From the NCBI GenBank assembly GCA_963810755.1, contig CAWEOP010000003.1:868001-932000 (forward strand): 64,000 nucleotides of DNA, read 5' to 3'. Position numbers and translations under genes: made by a program. This DNA is from FEN-1219 sp963810755 (GTDB lineage: Bacteria; Pseudomonadota; Gammaproteobacteria; Steroidobacterales; Rariloculaceae). The notes under the pieces were generated by a model. The model was not told the origin of the DNA and searched no databases. It saw nothing but the letters and a program-made list of their open reading frames with translations. Below are positions 45,696-53,941 of this stretch, piece by piece; the first letter of the stretch is position 1; each line of letters starts with the position of its first letter.

Positions 45696-46523
45696 ATGAG
45701 GATGAAGGGACTCACCCCGAAGCATCGGCGCGCGGGTCTGTGCGCCGCGTTCATTGCATCGATCGTCTGCGCAGAGCTCGCGCAGGCTCAGGAACTTTGC
45801 TCAGCCGCGGCGCCTTGCACGCCGCGCGACGCGGCCGCGGTTGCCGAGATCGGCGATTCGGCGTTGCCGCCGGCGCCGCTCGACGCGCTCGGAGGCGGCG
45901 GGCGCGCGGCGCGAGCGCACGGTCCGTTGACTGCCGGCGCGCTCGCATGGTCGACGGCGATGGACCGTCACGACCTGATCGTCGGGGCGATCGACCCCGA
46001 TCACGACGATGGCTACGAGTACCGGCTGCCCTACGGCGACACCGAGAGCTTCCCCGTGATCCAGGGTTACCGCGCGCGTTTGAGCCATCGTGGCTCCGAG
46101 CAGTACACCGTGGACTTCGGCATGCCGATCGGCACGCCGGTGCATGCGGCGCGCGACGGCGTCGTCGCGCTCGCGGAGGACTCGCACGACTTGGGCTGCT
46201 GGCGCGAGGAGTGCGGCCGGCTCGCGAACTTCATCGTGCTGCTGCATCCCGACGGCACGACGGGCGAGTACTTCCACCTGCAGCGCGGCAGCGTCCAAGT
46301 GCAGCTCGGCCAGCACGTGGAGCGCGGCGAGCTGCTCGCGTTCTCGGGCAACACGGGTTACACGACGGCGCCGCACCTGCACTTCGGTGTGTACCGCACC
46401 GGGCGCGACGGGGAGACGCAGTCGCTCGCGGTCCGCTTCGTGACGCGCAGCGGCATGGTCCGCGAGCCGCGCACGGGCGCGCGCTACCTCAACGTGCGCC
46501 GAGCGCTGATCGCTGATCGCTGA
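45696..46523 (+). CDS. Secreted M23-family peptidase-like protein, first zinc His missing
   Basis: The 275-residue protein has a signal peptide (AAFIASIVCAELAQA). The M23 domain spans about 115-260: QYTVDFGMPIGTPVHAARDGVVAL, ANFIVLLHPDGTTGEYFHLQ, QLGQHVERGELLAFSGNTGYTTAPHLHFGV. Asp140, His194, His227 and His229 correspond to the usual metal and catalytic residues, but the first His of HxxxD is Gln136. A related subfamily also lacks this His, and such proteins may bind rather than cut peptidoglycan. It is followed at once by the structured repeat copy B and then by an L,D-transpeptidase gene, another cell wall enzyme. Confidence 0.85.
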   Translation: MRMKGLTPKHRRAGLCAAFIASIVCAELAQAQELCSAAAPCTPRDAAAVAEIGDSALPPAPLDALGGGGRAARAHGPLTAGALAWSTAMDRHDLIVGAIDPDHDDGYEYRLPYGDTESFPVIQGYRARLSHRGSEQYTVDFGMPIGTPVHAARDGVVALAEDSHDLGCWREECGRLANFIVLLHPDGTTGEYFHLQRGSVQVQLGQHVERGELLAFSGNTGYTTAPHLHFGVYRTGRDGETQSLAVRFVTRSGMVREPRTGARYLNVRRALIADR

Positions 46524-46532
46524 CCGCTCGAG

Positions 46533-46790
46533 CGCCTCTGGCGCGCCGCACGCGCGCATCGTCGTCCTCGTTCGCGGCACGCAACTCGCCGGCTTCGCCG
46601 GTTCCCTCGCCGACACGCTTCGCCCGCGGGCTCGCCTGAGGCGACATCCCTGTCGCCCAGGCGAGTGCTCGCTCCTGCTCGCACCCGCGCGCTGCGCGCG
46701 CGGGCTATTTCCGCGGGCGAACGCGTCGGCTCGGCGAGTTGCTATCGCCGCGACCGACGACGACGACGCGCGTGCGGCGCGCCAGAGGCG
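46533..46790. repeat. Structured intergenic repeat, copy B, with terminal inverted repeats (MITE-like)
   Basis: The left arm (46533-46570) and right arm (46755-46790) are inverted copies: the outer 24 bases match exactly and the rest differ by a two-base gap and one substitution. The interior shares long blocks with copy A, such as 17 bases at 46574-46590 and 26 bases at 46619-46644. Hairpins are CCGGC-TTC-GCCGG (46589-46601), TCGCC-TGA-GGCGA (46632-46644) and a GC-rich stem at about 46684-46704. It begins 10 bases after the M23 stop. I see no coding sequence inside and no convincing target-site duplication. The rest of this gap (46791-47071) shows nothing recognisable. Confidence 0.8.
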
Positions 46791-47071
46791 TGCGTTGCGG
46801 GTCGTGTCCGGCGGCGGGGTTTGCGGGGTGGATGGTTTCTCCGCGCTCGATCGGCCCCATCCCGCGGGCCGAATGAAGTTGCGATGATTCTTCCGAATGG
46901 CACGCGCGAGACGCGCCGCTGCAGAACTTTGAATGGCAGTCGCCGGCCCCGCCCGGCTACGGAGTGAACGCGAATCAGGGCCGAGCGGGCGGTAGCGGAG
47001 GAACTATCCACACCGCGAGCCCCGCCGCCGGACTCCACTGGTCCAAAAAAAGAGTGACGCTGGCGAGTAGC

Positions 47072-47103
47072 ACGTGAGCGCGCGACCGTGCGCGTGCTCA
47101 CGT
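47072..47103. promoter_or_regulatory. Long inverted repeat upstream of the L,D-transpeptidase gene
   Basis: ACGTGAGC (47072-47079) pairs with GCTCACGT (47096-47103). After one mismatch CGCG pairs with CGCG, leaving ACCGTG as the loop. It lies just upstream of, and touching, the -35 region of the candidate promoter, so it may be an operator rather than a terminator (no T tract follows). Confidence 0.5.
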
Positions 47104-47124
47104 AGCGGGCGGCGAGCGGTTCGG

Positions 47125-47130
47125 TATACT
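47125..47130 (+). promoter_or_regulatory. Candidate -10 element (TATACT), possible leaderless start
   Basis: TATACT matches five of six positions of the sigma-70 consensus and ends 7 bases before the ATG at 47138. Transcription would begin at about the start codon, and no Shine-Dalgarno sequence is present, which fits a leaderless mRNA. The -35 position has no clear match. Confidence 0.45.
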
Positions 47131-47137
47131 CCGCCGC

Positions 47138-48328
47138 ATGCTGAATGGAACGGTCGGAACCCGGAGCGCGCGCTCCGCGGGGCTCAAGGGTGCGGTTTGC
47201 GTCGGTCTCGCGCTGCTCGGCGGGTGCGTGTTCATGCCGACGAAGACCGAGGTGGCGCCGGCTCCCGTCGAGGTCGTGCGCGGGCCCGATCCCAAGGCGC
47301 CGCGGCTCGAGCCACTCGAGACGCGGCATGTTGCGCTCGCGGCGCCGAGCCAAGAGCTCATCGGCGAAACCCAGGTCCTGTTCAGCCACTACGAGGACAC
47401 GTTCTCGGCGATCGGACGCCAGTACAACTTGGGCTACGAAGAGCTCCGCCAAGCGAACCCGACCGTCGATCAATGGTTGCCGGGCGAGGCGACGCCGGTC
47501 TACTTGCCGACGCAGACGATCCTCCCCGACGCGCCGCGCGAAGGCATCGTCATCAACATTCCGGCCATGCGGCTTTTCTACTTCACGACCGAGAAGAGCG
47601 GCACCGACCCCGCCGTGAAGGTCGCGAAGGTGACGACCCATCCCATCGGCATCGGCAGCGAGGGATGGGCGACGCCCACCGGCGAAGCCACGGTCACCGG
47701 CAAGGCACGAGATCCCGTGTGGTACGTGCCTGCGTCGATTCGCAAGGAACACGCGGCACGCGGCGATCCGTTGCCGAGCAAGGTGCCGCCGGGGCCCGAC
47801 AATCCGCTCGGCAAGTTCGTGATGACTCTGTCGATCCCGGGCTACCTGATCCACGGCACGAACAAGCCGGCCGGCGTCGGCATGCGCTCGAGCCACGGCT
47901 GCGTGCGACTCTATCCCGAGGACGTCGAAGCGTTGTTCGCGCGCGTCGCGAGGGGTACGCACGTGCGGTTCGTGAACCAACCCGTGCTCGCTGCGTGGCG
48001 CGACGGCGTGCTCTACCTCGAGGTGCACCCGGCGCTCGCGGAAGAGAGCCGCGACCTCGCAGTCGAGGCGCAGCACGCGCTGGCCGCGGCTCTGAAGCGC
48101 AGCGGCAGCAGCGCGCCGGTCGAAATCGATGCGGCGGCCGTTCAGCGGATCGTCGCGGAGCAGCGCGGCATCCCTTTCCCCGTGCTGCGCGGGAGCCGCA
48201 CGCCGGAGCAGTACCTCGCTGCGGCGCGGATCGTGGAGAACACGGTTCCGGTCGAGCAAACCGCGAGCGCCGCCGCAGTCGACCGAGTCCCGGCCGCGTC
48301 GAGCGCGGTCGCGCCGAAGTCACCGTAG
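47138..48328 (+). CDS. LysM / L,D-transpeptidase (YkuD) lipoprotein
   Basis: The 396-residue protein has a lipoprotein signal (VCVGLALLGGC, Cys30). A LysM module near 83-125 (HYEDTFSAIGRQYNLGYEELRQANP) binds peptidoglycan. The YkuD domain has IVINIPAMRLFYF, YLIHGTN with His239 and SSHGCVRLYPED with the catalytic Cys255. The enzyme would make 3-3 crosslinks or attach proteins to the wall, as ErfK/YbiS-type enzymes do. A C-terminal extension of about 110 residues is Ala/Val-rich. It starts close to a TATACT -10 box. Confidence 0.93.
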   Translation: MLNGTVGTRSARSAGLKGAVCVGLALLGGCVFMPTKTEVAPAPVEVVRGPDPKAPRLEPLETRHVALAAPSQELIGETQVLFSHYEDTFSAIGRQYNLGYEELRQANPTVDQWLPGEATPVYLPTQTILPDAPREGIVINIPAMRLFYFTTEKSGTDPAVKVAKVTTHPIGIGSEGWATPTGEATVTGKARDPVWYVPASIRKEHAARGDPLPSKVPPGPDNPLGKFVMTLSIPGYLIHGTNKPAGVGMRSSHGCVRLYPEDVEALFARVARGTHVRFVNQPVLAAWRDGVLYLEVHPALAEESRDLAVEAQHALAAALKRSGSSAPVEIDAAAVQRIVAEQRGIPFPVLRGSRTPEQYLAAARIVENTVPVEQTASAAAVDRVPAASSAVAPKSP

Positions 48329-48479
48329 TCCCGATCGCCGAGCTGTCGCTCGAGCGGCAGTCTCGAGCGCGCGTTCGGGAAGTGCCGCATCAGTTCGCGA
48401 GAGATGTTCTCACCGTGTGGGACTGCCAACCGCGGCGCGGCCCGGCTATCATAGGCGCGTCTTTCGAATCGCGGGCAGC

Positions 48480-50051
48480 ATGGCGTCCGAACCCCTCGAC
48501 TTCTCGTCCCAGACCGAACGGTCCGATCGTGGCGACGAAGTCATCCCCCTCGTCACGCCGACCATCGTCGCTTTCATCGGACGCACGGAACGCGGACCGC
48601 TCAACGAGCCCGTAGCGCTCAAGAGCTTCGACGATTACCGCCGGGTGTTCGGCGGGCATTGCACGTTCAGCTTCGTTTCGTTCGCAGTGCAACACTTTTT
48701 CCTGCACGGCGGCGAGGCCGCGGTCGTGGTGCGCGTGGCGAATCGTGCGACCCGCGCGTTGCTCGAGGTGCCGGCCGGCGCCGACGCGCTGCTGCTCCAG
48801 GCGCGCCAGCCGGGAAGCCGCGAGTTCTTGCGCGCGTCCGTCGACTACGACCGCGTCGAGCATTCGCAGGACCGCTTCAATCTCGTGATCCAGCGCTTAG
48901 GAAGGCCCGGCTCGCAGCTCGTCGACGACCAAGAGCTGTTCGAATCGTTGTCGATGGACGCGACGGACGAGCGCTTCATCGTCGACGCGCTGCACGACTC
49001 GGAGCTCGTGCGGCTCATCGGGCCGTTGCCGCTCACGCGGCCGGACGCGACGCGTCCCGCGCGCCCCGGCGAGCCGGTTCCGTATCTCGCCGCCGCCGCG
49101 TCCGGAACCGACGGCGAGGAGCTCACCGATTACGACGTGATCGGCTCCAACAGCGAAGGCACGGGATTGTTCGCGCTCGATCGCTGCGAGCAGGTCGATC
49201 TCGTCTGCGTCCCGTCGCCGCCCGGCCGCGACCTCGGCAGCACGAGCTTCGTCGCCGCGACGCGCTACTGCGAGCGGCGTCGCGCTCTCTTGATCTGGGA
49301 TCCGCCCTGGAGCTGGTCGAGCGCGAGCGCGGCCGTGTTCGGGATCCGCACGTCGGACCAGATCAGCAGGCACGCCGTCACTTACTTCCCGCGCGTGCGG
49401 CCGCGCGGCGACCCGGGGCGCTATGCGCAGGGGATGCCCGCGAGCGGCGTCGTCGCGGGGCTACTCGCGCGCTGCGACCGAGCGGGTGTATGGCATACGC
49501 TGCCGCGGGAGGAGACCGCGCTCAAAGGCAACCTCGTGCCGGTCGTCGACGTCAATCCGAAGCAGGCGCTCGTGCTCAATCGCGCGGGGGCGAACGCTTT
49601 CGTGCGCACGCAGCCCGGCGGAGCCGCGCTCGCCGGCAACGTGAGCTTCGCGGGGCCCGCGGCCGTCGCGAGCATGTGGCAGAAGCTCGGCGTCGTGCGG
49701 CTCACGTCGTTCGTGTTGCGCTCGATCGAGCGTCACACGCGCTGGGTGTTCGGTGCGCAGCGCACCGATGCGCTCGCGGCGGATCTCGAGCGGCAGGTGT
49801 GGATCTTCTTGTCGCGTCTGAAGCAGGCCGATGCGCTCGTCGGCAAGACTCCGGAGCAGGCGTTCTTCGTCCGTACGAGCGCTGCGCGCGGCACGGGTTC
49901 CGCGGCCGGGGGCGACGTGGCGATCACGCTTCGCATCGGGTTCGCGCCCGAGCGCGCGAACGAGTTCGTGACCTACGATTTCCGCTATCACGAGCGCAGC
50001 ACGACGACCGAGGTCGTGCTCGTCCCGGATGCGGAAAGCCACTTGGGCTAG
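48480..50051 (+). CDS. Solitary phage-tail-sheath-like protein
   Basis: The 523-residue protein carries the sheath signature at the start: LVTPTIVAFIGRTERGPLNEPVALKSFDDYRRVFGG, followed by SFAVQHFFLHGGEAAVVVRVAN. Later parts, ISRHAVTYFPRVR, YAQGMPASGVVAGLLARCD and VSFAGPAAVASMWQKLGVVRLTSFVLRSIERHTRWVFG, match the C-terminal sheath domain. Contractile tails and injection systems need tube, baseplate and sheath genes together, but none is next to it. The start is ATG at 48480; the upstream frame is a shadow. It ends on a TAG shared with the convergent oxoprolinase stop. Confidence 0.85.
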   Translation: MASEPLDFSSQTERSDRGDEVIPLVTPTIVAFIGRTERGPLNEPVALKSFDDYRRVFGGHCTFSFVSFAVQHFFLHGGEAAVVVRVANRATRALLEVPAGADALLLQARQPGSREFLRASVDYDRVEHSQDRFNLVIQRLGRPGSQLVDDQELFESLSMDATDERFIVDALHDSELVRLIGPLPLTRPDATRPARPGEPVPYLAAAASGTDGEELTDYDVIGSNSEGTGLFALDRCEQVDLVCVPSPPGRDLGSTSFVAATRYCERRRALLIWDPPWSWSSASAAVFGIRTSDQISRHAVTYFPRVRPRGDPGRYAQGMPASGVVAGLLARCDRAGVWHTLPREETALKGNLVPVVDVNPKQALVLNRAGANAFVRTQPGGAALAGNVSFAGPAAVASMWQKLGVVRLTSFVLRSIERHTRWVFGAQRTDALAADLERQVWIFLSRLKQADALVGKTPEQAFFVRTSAARGTGSAAGGDVAITLRIGFAPERANEFVTYDFRYHERSTTTEVVLVPDAESHLG

Positions 50052-53000
50052 GAACGCTCCGCGCCGTAGCCGCCGCCGCCCGGCGTTTCGATCACGAACC
50101 GATCACCCGCGACTAGCTCGACGGACGCGGTCGCGGCGAGCGGCTCGACGGCGCCTCCCAAGCGAATCACATAGTTCTTGCCGCACGCGCCGGCGCCCCC
50201 GCCCGCGAGGCCGAACGGGGGCACGCGGCGCCGGTTCGACAGGATCGCGGCGTGCATCGGCTCGAGGAACTCGATCTCGCGCACGACGCCGTCGCCGCCG
50301 CGCCGCGCGCCGCGGCCGCCGCTGCCCGCGCGGATCTCGAAGCGTCGCACCCGCACGGGATAGCGCCACTCGAGGATCTCGGGATCGGTCAGCCGCGAGT
50401 TCGTCATGTGCGTGTGCACCGCGCTCGCGCCGTCGAACTCGGGGCCCGCGCCCGCGCCGCCGCAGATCGTCTCGTAGTACTGGTGGCGCGCGTTGCCGAA
50501 CGTGAAGTTGTTCATGGTGCCTTGGGCAGCGGCGCACGCGCCGAGCGCGCCGAGCAGCGCGTCGGTGATGCACTGCGACGTCTCGACGTTGCCCGCGACG
50601 ACGGCGGCGGGGTAGGCCGGGTTCAGCAGGCACGGCTCGGGCAGGCGGATCGTGAGCGGCTTCAGGCATCCGGCGTTGAGCGGGATGTTTTCCCTCACCA
50701 ACGTTCTGAACACGTAGAGAACGGCCGCGCGAACGATCGCCGAGGGCGCGTTGAAGTTGCCGGGGCTCACGCCCGACGTGCCCGCAAAGTCGATCGTCGC
50801 CGCGCGCGCATGGCGGTCGATCGCGATCTCGACCGAAATCCGCTCGCCGCCGTCGAGCTCCACGCTGAAGCGCCCATCGCTGAGCCGTTCGATCGCGGCG
50901 CGCACGCTCGCTTCGGCGTTCTGCTGCACGTGCCGCATGTAGGCGTGCACGCCGCGCAGCCCGAAGCGCGCGATGAGCTTGTCGACCTCCGCGATCCCGC
51001 GCGCGTTCGCCGCGATCTGCGCTTTCAGGTCCGCGATGTTCTGATCGGGGTTGCGTGCGGGATGCGGTCCCGAGCCGAGCAGCCGCCGGAGCTCGGTTTC
51101 GCGGAACATGCCGCGCGCGACGATGCGCACGCCGTCGAGCAGCACGCCTTCGTCGGCGATCGTGCGGCTGTCGGGCGGCATCGAGCCCGGCGTGATTCCG
51201 CCGATGTCGGCGTGGTGCGCGCGGCTCGCGACGACGTAGCGCGGGCGCGTGCCGCGCGGCGCGAAGACCGGCGTCACGACGGTCACGTCGGGCAGATGCG
51301 TGCCGCCGTTGTAGGGCGTGTTGAGCAGATACACCTCGCCGGGTTTGGGCCTCAGGCGCAGCACGCTCTGCACGCTGTCGCCCATCGAGCCCAAGTGCAC
51401 GGGGATATGGGGAGCGTTCGCGACGAGCTCGCCGTCCGGATCGAACAGAGCGCACGAGAAGTCGAGCCGCTCTTTGATGTTCACGGAATGCGCCGTGTTC
51501 TCCAGCACGACGCCCATCTGCTCCGCGGCGTGCATGAACAGGTTGTTGAACACCTCGAGCATCACGGGGTCCGCGCGGCCGCGCACGACCTCGCGCCGCG
51601 CCGCGCGGCGCGAGCGGGTGAGCACCAGGCTCCCGAGCGCGTCGACACGCGCGCGCCAGCCGCGCTCGAGCACCGTCGTCGCGTTCGCCTCGGCCACGAT
51701 CGCTGGGCCCGCGAGCGTCGCGCCGGGTGCGAGCTCAGCGCGGTCGTAGAGCGGCGTCGCGCGCCACTCGCCGTCGAAATACACGTCGCGCGTCGCTACG
51801 GGCCTCGCGCGACCAAGCGCCGCCCGCGGAGCGGGTGCTCGAGGGCGCGCTGTGCGGGCCGCGCCGGTCGCGTTCTCCGGCGCGCGCGCGATGGCTTCGG
51901 CCTCGATCGACTCGACGACGAGCGCTGCGCCTTGCGCCGCGCGGAAGCCGTAGTGCCGTTCGTGCGCGGCCGCGAACTCGGCCCGCAGCTCGGCTGCCGT
52001 GGACGTGCCGGCGAAGCGCGCCGTGAGCGTTGCGTCGGTTCCTTCGATCTTGAGCGCGACGCGCCGCTCGACCTCGATGCGCGGCGCGGCCGCGCCTTGC
52101 GCCGCGAGCTCCGTGCACGCTTCCGCCGCGAGCGCGTCGAACGCGGCCGCGAGCGCCGCGGGCGACTCGTCGTCGAGCCGCGCCTCGAAGCTGCGCCGGC
52201 GCAGTACGCGCACGTCCGCGACGCCGATGCCGAAGGCCGACAGCACTCCCGCGAGCGGGTGAATCACGATGGATCCTATCCCCAGCGCGTCCGCGACCTG
52301 GCACGCGTGCTGACCCGCCGCTCCGCCGAAGCAGCACAGCGCGAAGCGCGTGACGTCGTGGCCGCGCTGCACGGAGATCTGCTTGATCGCGTTCGCCATT
52401 CGCTCGACGGCGATTCGCAAGCTGCCCGCCGCGAGCCGCTCGGGTGTCGTGTGCTCGCCCGTTTCGTCTCGGACTTTGCGCGCGAGCGCGGCGAACGCGG
52501 CGGACGTCGCGCTGGCATCGAGCGGCGCATCGCCGCCGGAACCGAACACGCGCGGGAAGAAGTCGGGCTGAATCCGTCCGAGCAGCACGTTCGCATCGGT
52601 GACCGTGAGCGGCCCGCCGTTGCGGTAGCACGCGGGCCCCGGCAGTGCGCCCGCGGACTCGGGGCCGACCTGCAGCCGGCCGTTCGCGAACGCGATCACC
52701 GAGCCGCCGCCCGCGGCGACCGTGTGAATGCGCAGCATCGGTGCGCTCACTCGCACGCCCGCGATCACGGCATCGGCGGTCCGCTCGAGCTCGCCCGCGT
52801 ACAGCGACACGTCGGTCGAGGTGCCGCCCATGTCGAAGCCGACGACGTCGTCGAACCCGGCCGCGCGCGCCGCGTGCAGCATGCCGATGACGCCGCCCGC
52901 GGGACCGGATAGCAGGCTGTCCTTGCCTTCGAAGTGCGCGGCGTCGGCGAGCCCGCCGTGGCTCTGCATGAACCTGAGCGGCGCCGCATCGAACGGCGCC

Positions 53001-53689
53001 GCGAGACCGTCCCGCACGCTCGCGACGTAGCGCCGCAGGACGGGCGAGAGGTACGCGTCGACGAGCGTCGTGTCGCCGCGTAGCACGAGCTTCAGCAGCG
53101 GGCTCACTCGATGCGAGACCGACACTTGCTCGAAGCCCGCGAGCCGCGCGATGCGCTCCGCGCTCTGCTCGTGCCGCGGGCTACCAACCGCATGCAGTAG
53201 CACGATCGCGGCACTGCGCAGTCCGGCGGCGTGCGCGGCCGTGAGGTCCGCGAGCAGGCGCGGCTCGTCGAGCGGTACGAGCACGTCGCCGGCCGCGGAC
53301 ACGCGCTCGTGCGCCTCGATCACGCGCGTGTAGAGCATCTCGGGCAGCCGAATGTCGAGCGCGAAGATGTCCGGCCGCTGCTGGCCGCCGATCCTGATCG
53401 CGTCTTTGAGCCCGGCCGTGATCACGAGCGCAGTCGGCTCGCCGCGCCGCTCGAGCAGCGCGTTCGTCGCGACGGTCGTGCCCATCTTCACGGCCGTAAT
53501 CCGCAGCTCGGCGCGTTGCTCGGCCGGAACGCTCGCGAGCACCCGCCGAATCCCCTCGACCGCCGCGTCCGCATATTGACTCGGGTTATCCGACAGGAGC
53601 TTGCGCGCCTGCAGCGCGCCGTCCGGCGCGCGCGCGACGACGTCAGTGAACGTGCCGCCGCGGTCGATCCAAAACTCCCAGCCCGTCAC
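50048..53689 (-). CDS. 5-oxoprolinase / hydantoinase A-B fusion
   Basis: The 1213-residue protein joins an HyuA-like half and an HyuB-like half. The first has the start WIDRGGTFTDVVAR (ATP-binding loop), MGTTVATNALLERRGE, GFDMGGTSTDVSLYAG and AAGGGSVIAFANGRLQVGPESAG. The second begins near residue 709 with VMLEVFNNLFMHAAEQMGVVLENTA, and contains ADIGGITPGSMPPDS and GSGGRGARRGGDGVVREIEF, ending GGGGYGAE. This architecture is that of ATP-dependent 5-oxoprolinase, which hydrolyses 5-oxo-L-proline to glutamate. Related hydantoinases or acetone carboxylase subunits are usually separate chains. The gene stands alone. Confidence 0.92.
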   Translation of the reverse strand: MTGWEFWIDRGGTFTDVVARAPDGALQARKLLSDNPSQYADAAVEGIRRVLASVPAEQRAELRITAVKMGTTVATNALLERRGEPTALVITAGLKDAIRIGGQQRPDIFALDIRLPEMLYTRVIEAHERVSAAGDVLVPLDEPRLLADLTAAHAAGLRSAAIVLLHAVGSPRHEQSAERIARLAGFEQVSVSHRVSPLLKLVLRGDTTLVDAYLSPVLRRYVASVRDGLAAPFDAAPLRFMQSHGGLADAAHFEGKDSLLSGPAGGVIGMLHAARAAGFDDVVGFDMGGTSTDVSLYAGELERTADAVIAGVRVSAPMLRIHTVAAGGGSVIAFANGRLQVGPESAGALPGPACYRNGGPLTVTDANVLLGRIQPDFFPRVFGSGGDAPLDASATSAAFAALARKVRDETGEHTTPERLAAGSLRIAVERMANAIKQISVQRGHDVTRFALCCFGGAAGQHACQVADALGIGSIVIHPLAGVLSAFGIGVADVRVLRRRSFEARLDDESPAALAAAFDALAAEACTELAAQGAAAPRIEVERRVALKIEGTDATLTARFAGTSTAAELRAEFAAAHERHYGFRAAQGAALVVESIEAEAIARAPENATGAARTARPRAPAPRAALGRARPVATRDVYFDGEWRATPLYDRAELAPGATLAGPAIVAEANATTVLERGWRARVDALGSLVLTRSRRAARREVVRGRADPVMLEVFNNLFMHAAEQMGVVLENTAHSVNIKERLDFSCALFDPDGELVANAPHIPVHLGSMGDSVQSVLRLRPKPGEVYLLNTPYNGGTHLPDVTVVTPVFAPRGTRPRYVVASRAHHADIGGITPGSMPPDSRTIADEGVLLDGVRIVARGMFRETELRRLLGSGPHPARNPDQNIADLKAQIAANARGIAEVDKLIARFGLRGVHAYMRHVQQNAEASVRAAIERLSDGRFSVELDGGERISVEIAIDRHARAATIDFAGTSGVSPGNFNAPSAIVRAAVLYVFRTLVRENIPLNAGCLKPLTIRLPEPCLLNPAYPAAVVAGNVETSQCITDALLGALGACAAAQGTMNNFTFGNARHQYYETICGGAGAGPEFDGASAVHTHMTNSRLTDPEILEWRYPVRVRRFEIRAGSGGRGARRGGDGVVREIEFLEPMHAAILSNRRRVPPFGLAGGGAGACGKNYVIRLGGAVEPLAATASVELVAGDRFVIETPGGGGYGAERS

Positions 53690-53941
53690 GCGGCCCGCCC
53701 GGACAGCAGCGCGGGGTTCCGTCGCCCGGCCGACGCGCCTTGCAGAGCAGCCGCGCCGCGCTGCGCCACGCTTGACGTGCGTCGCAGAATCCCGCCGAAA
53801 CGGCGGGGTGGCCCGAGAACTGAGACCCGCTTCTCAGGGCTAGGGCACGGCGACGGATTAAGTTCAATTCCGGCGCAGTGCGGCCACCGGTCGCGCGCGC
53901 GGAGCATTGCCCGACGTTTCGGGATCGAGAAGCGATCAAGC
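53690..53941. other. Intergenic region with two hairpins ahead of the msh operon
   Basis: The 252-bp gap between the oxoprolinase start and mshI holds a GC-rich hairpin CCCGCCG-AAA-CGGCGGG (53791-53807) and a second one CTGAGA...TCTCAG (53820-53837). It probably contains the promoter and leader of the pilus operon. No clear -10 or -35 pair is seen, and the pattern does not match the known c-di-GMP riboswitch core. Confidence 0.4.

Noticed and set aside
46791..47071. A hidden gene upstream of the L,D-transpeptidase
   Set aside because: Short frames in this gap are low-complexity, without a start signal or recognisable motif.
46804..48259. Long minus-strand frame across the L,D-transpeptidase gene
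   Set aside because: The plus strand has a lipobox, LysM and a full HGTN/SHGCVR catalytic site; the minus frame is an antisense shadow.
48480..50051. Prophage or complete contractile injection system
   Set aside because: No other phage or injection gene is present, and codon use and GC content look like the surroundings.
53780..53880. Possible c-di-GMP riboswitch ahead of the msh operon
   Set aside because: A GAAA-containing stem and a second hairpin suggested it, but the conserved core segments of GEMM-type riboswitches are missing.
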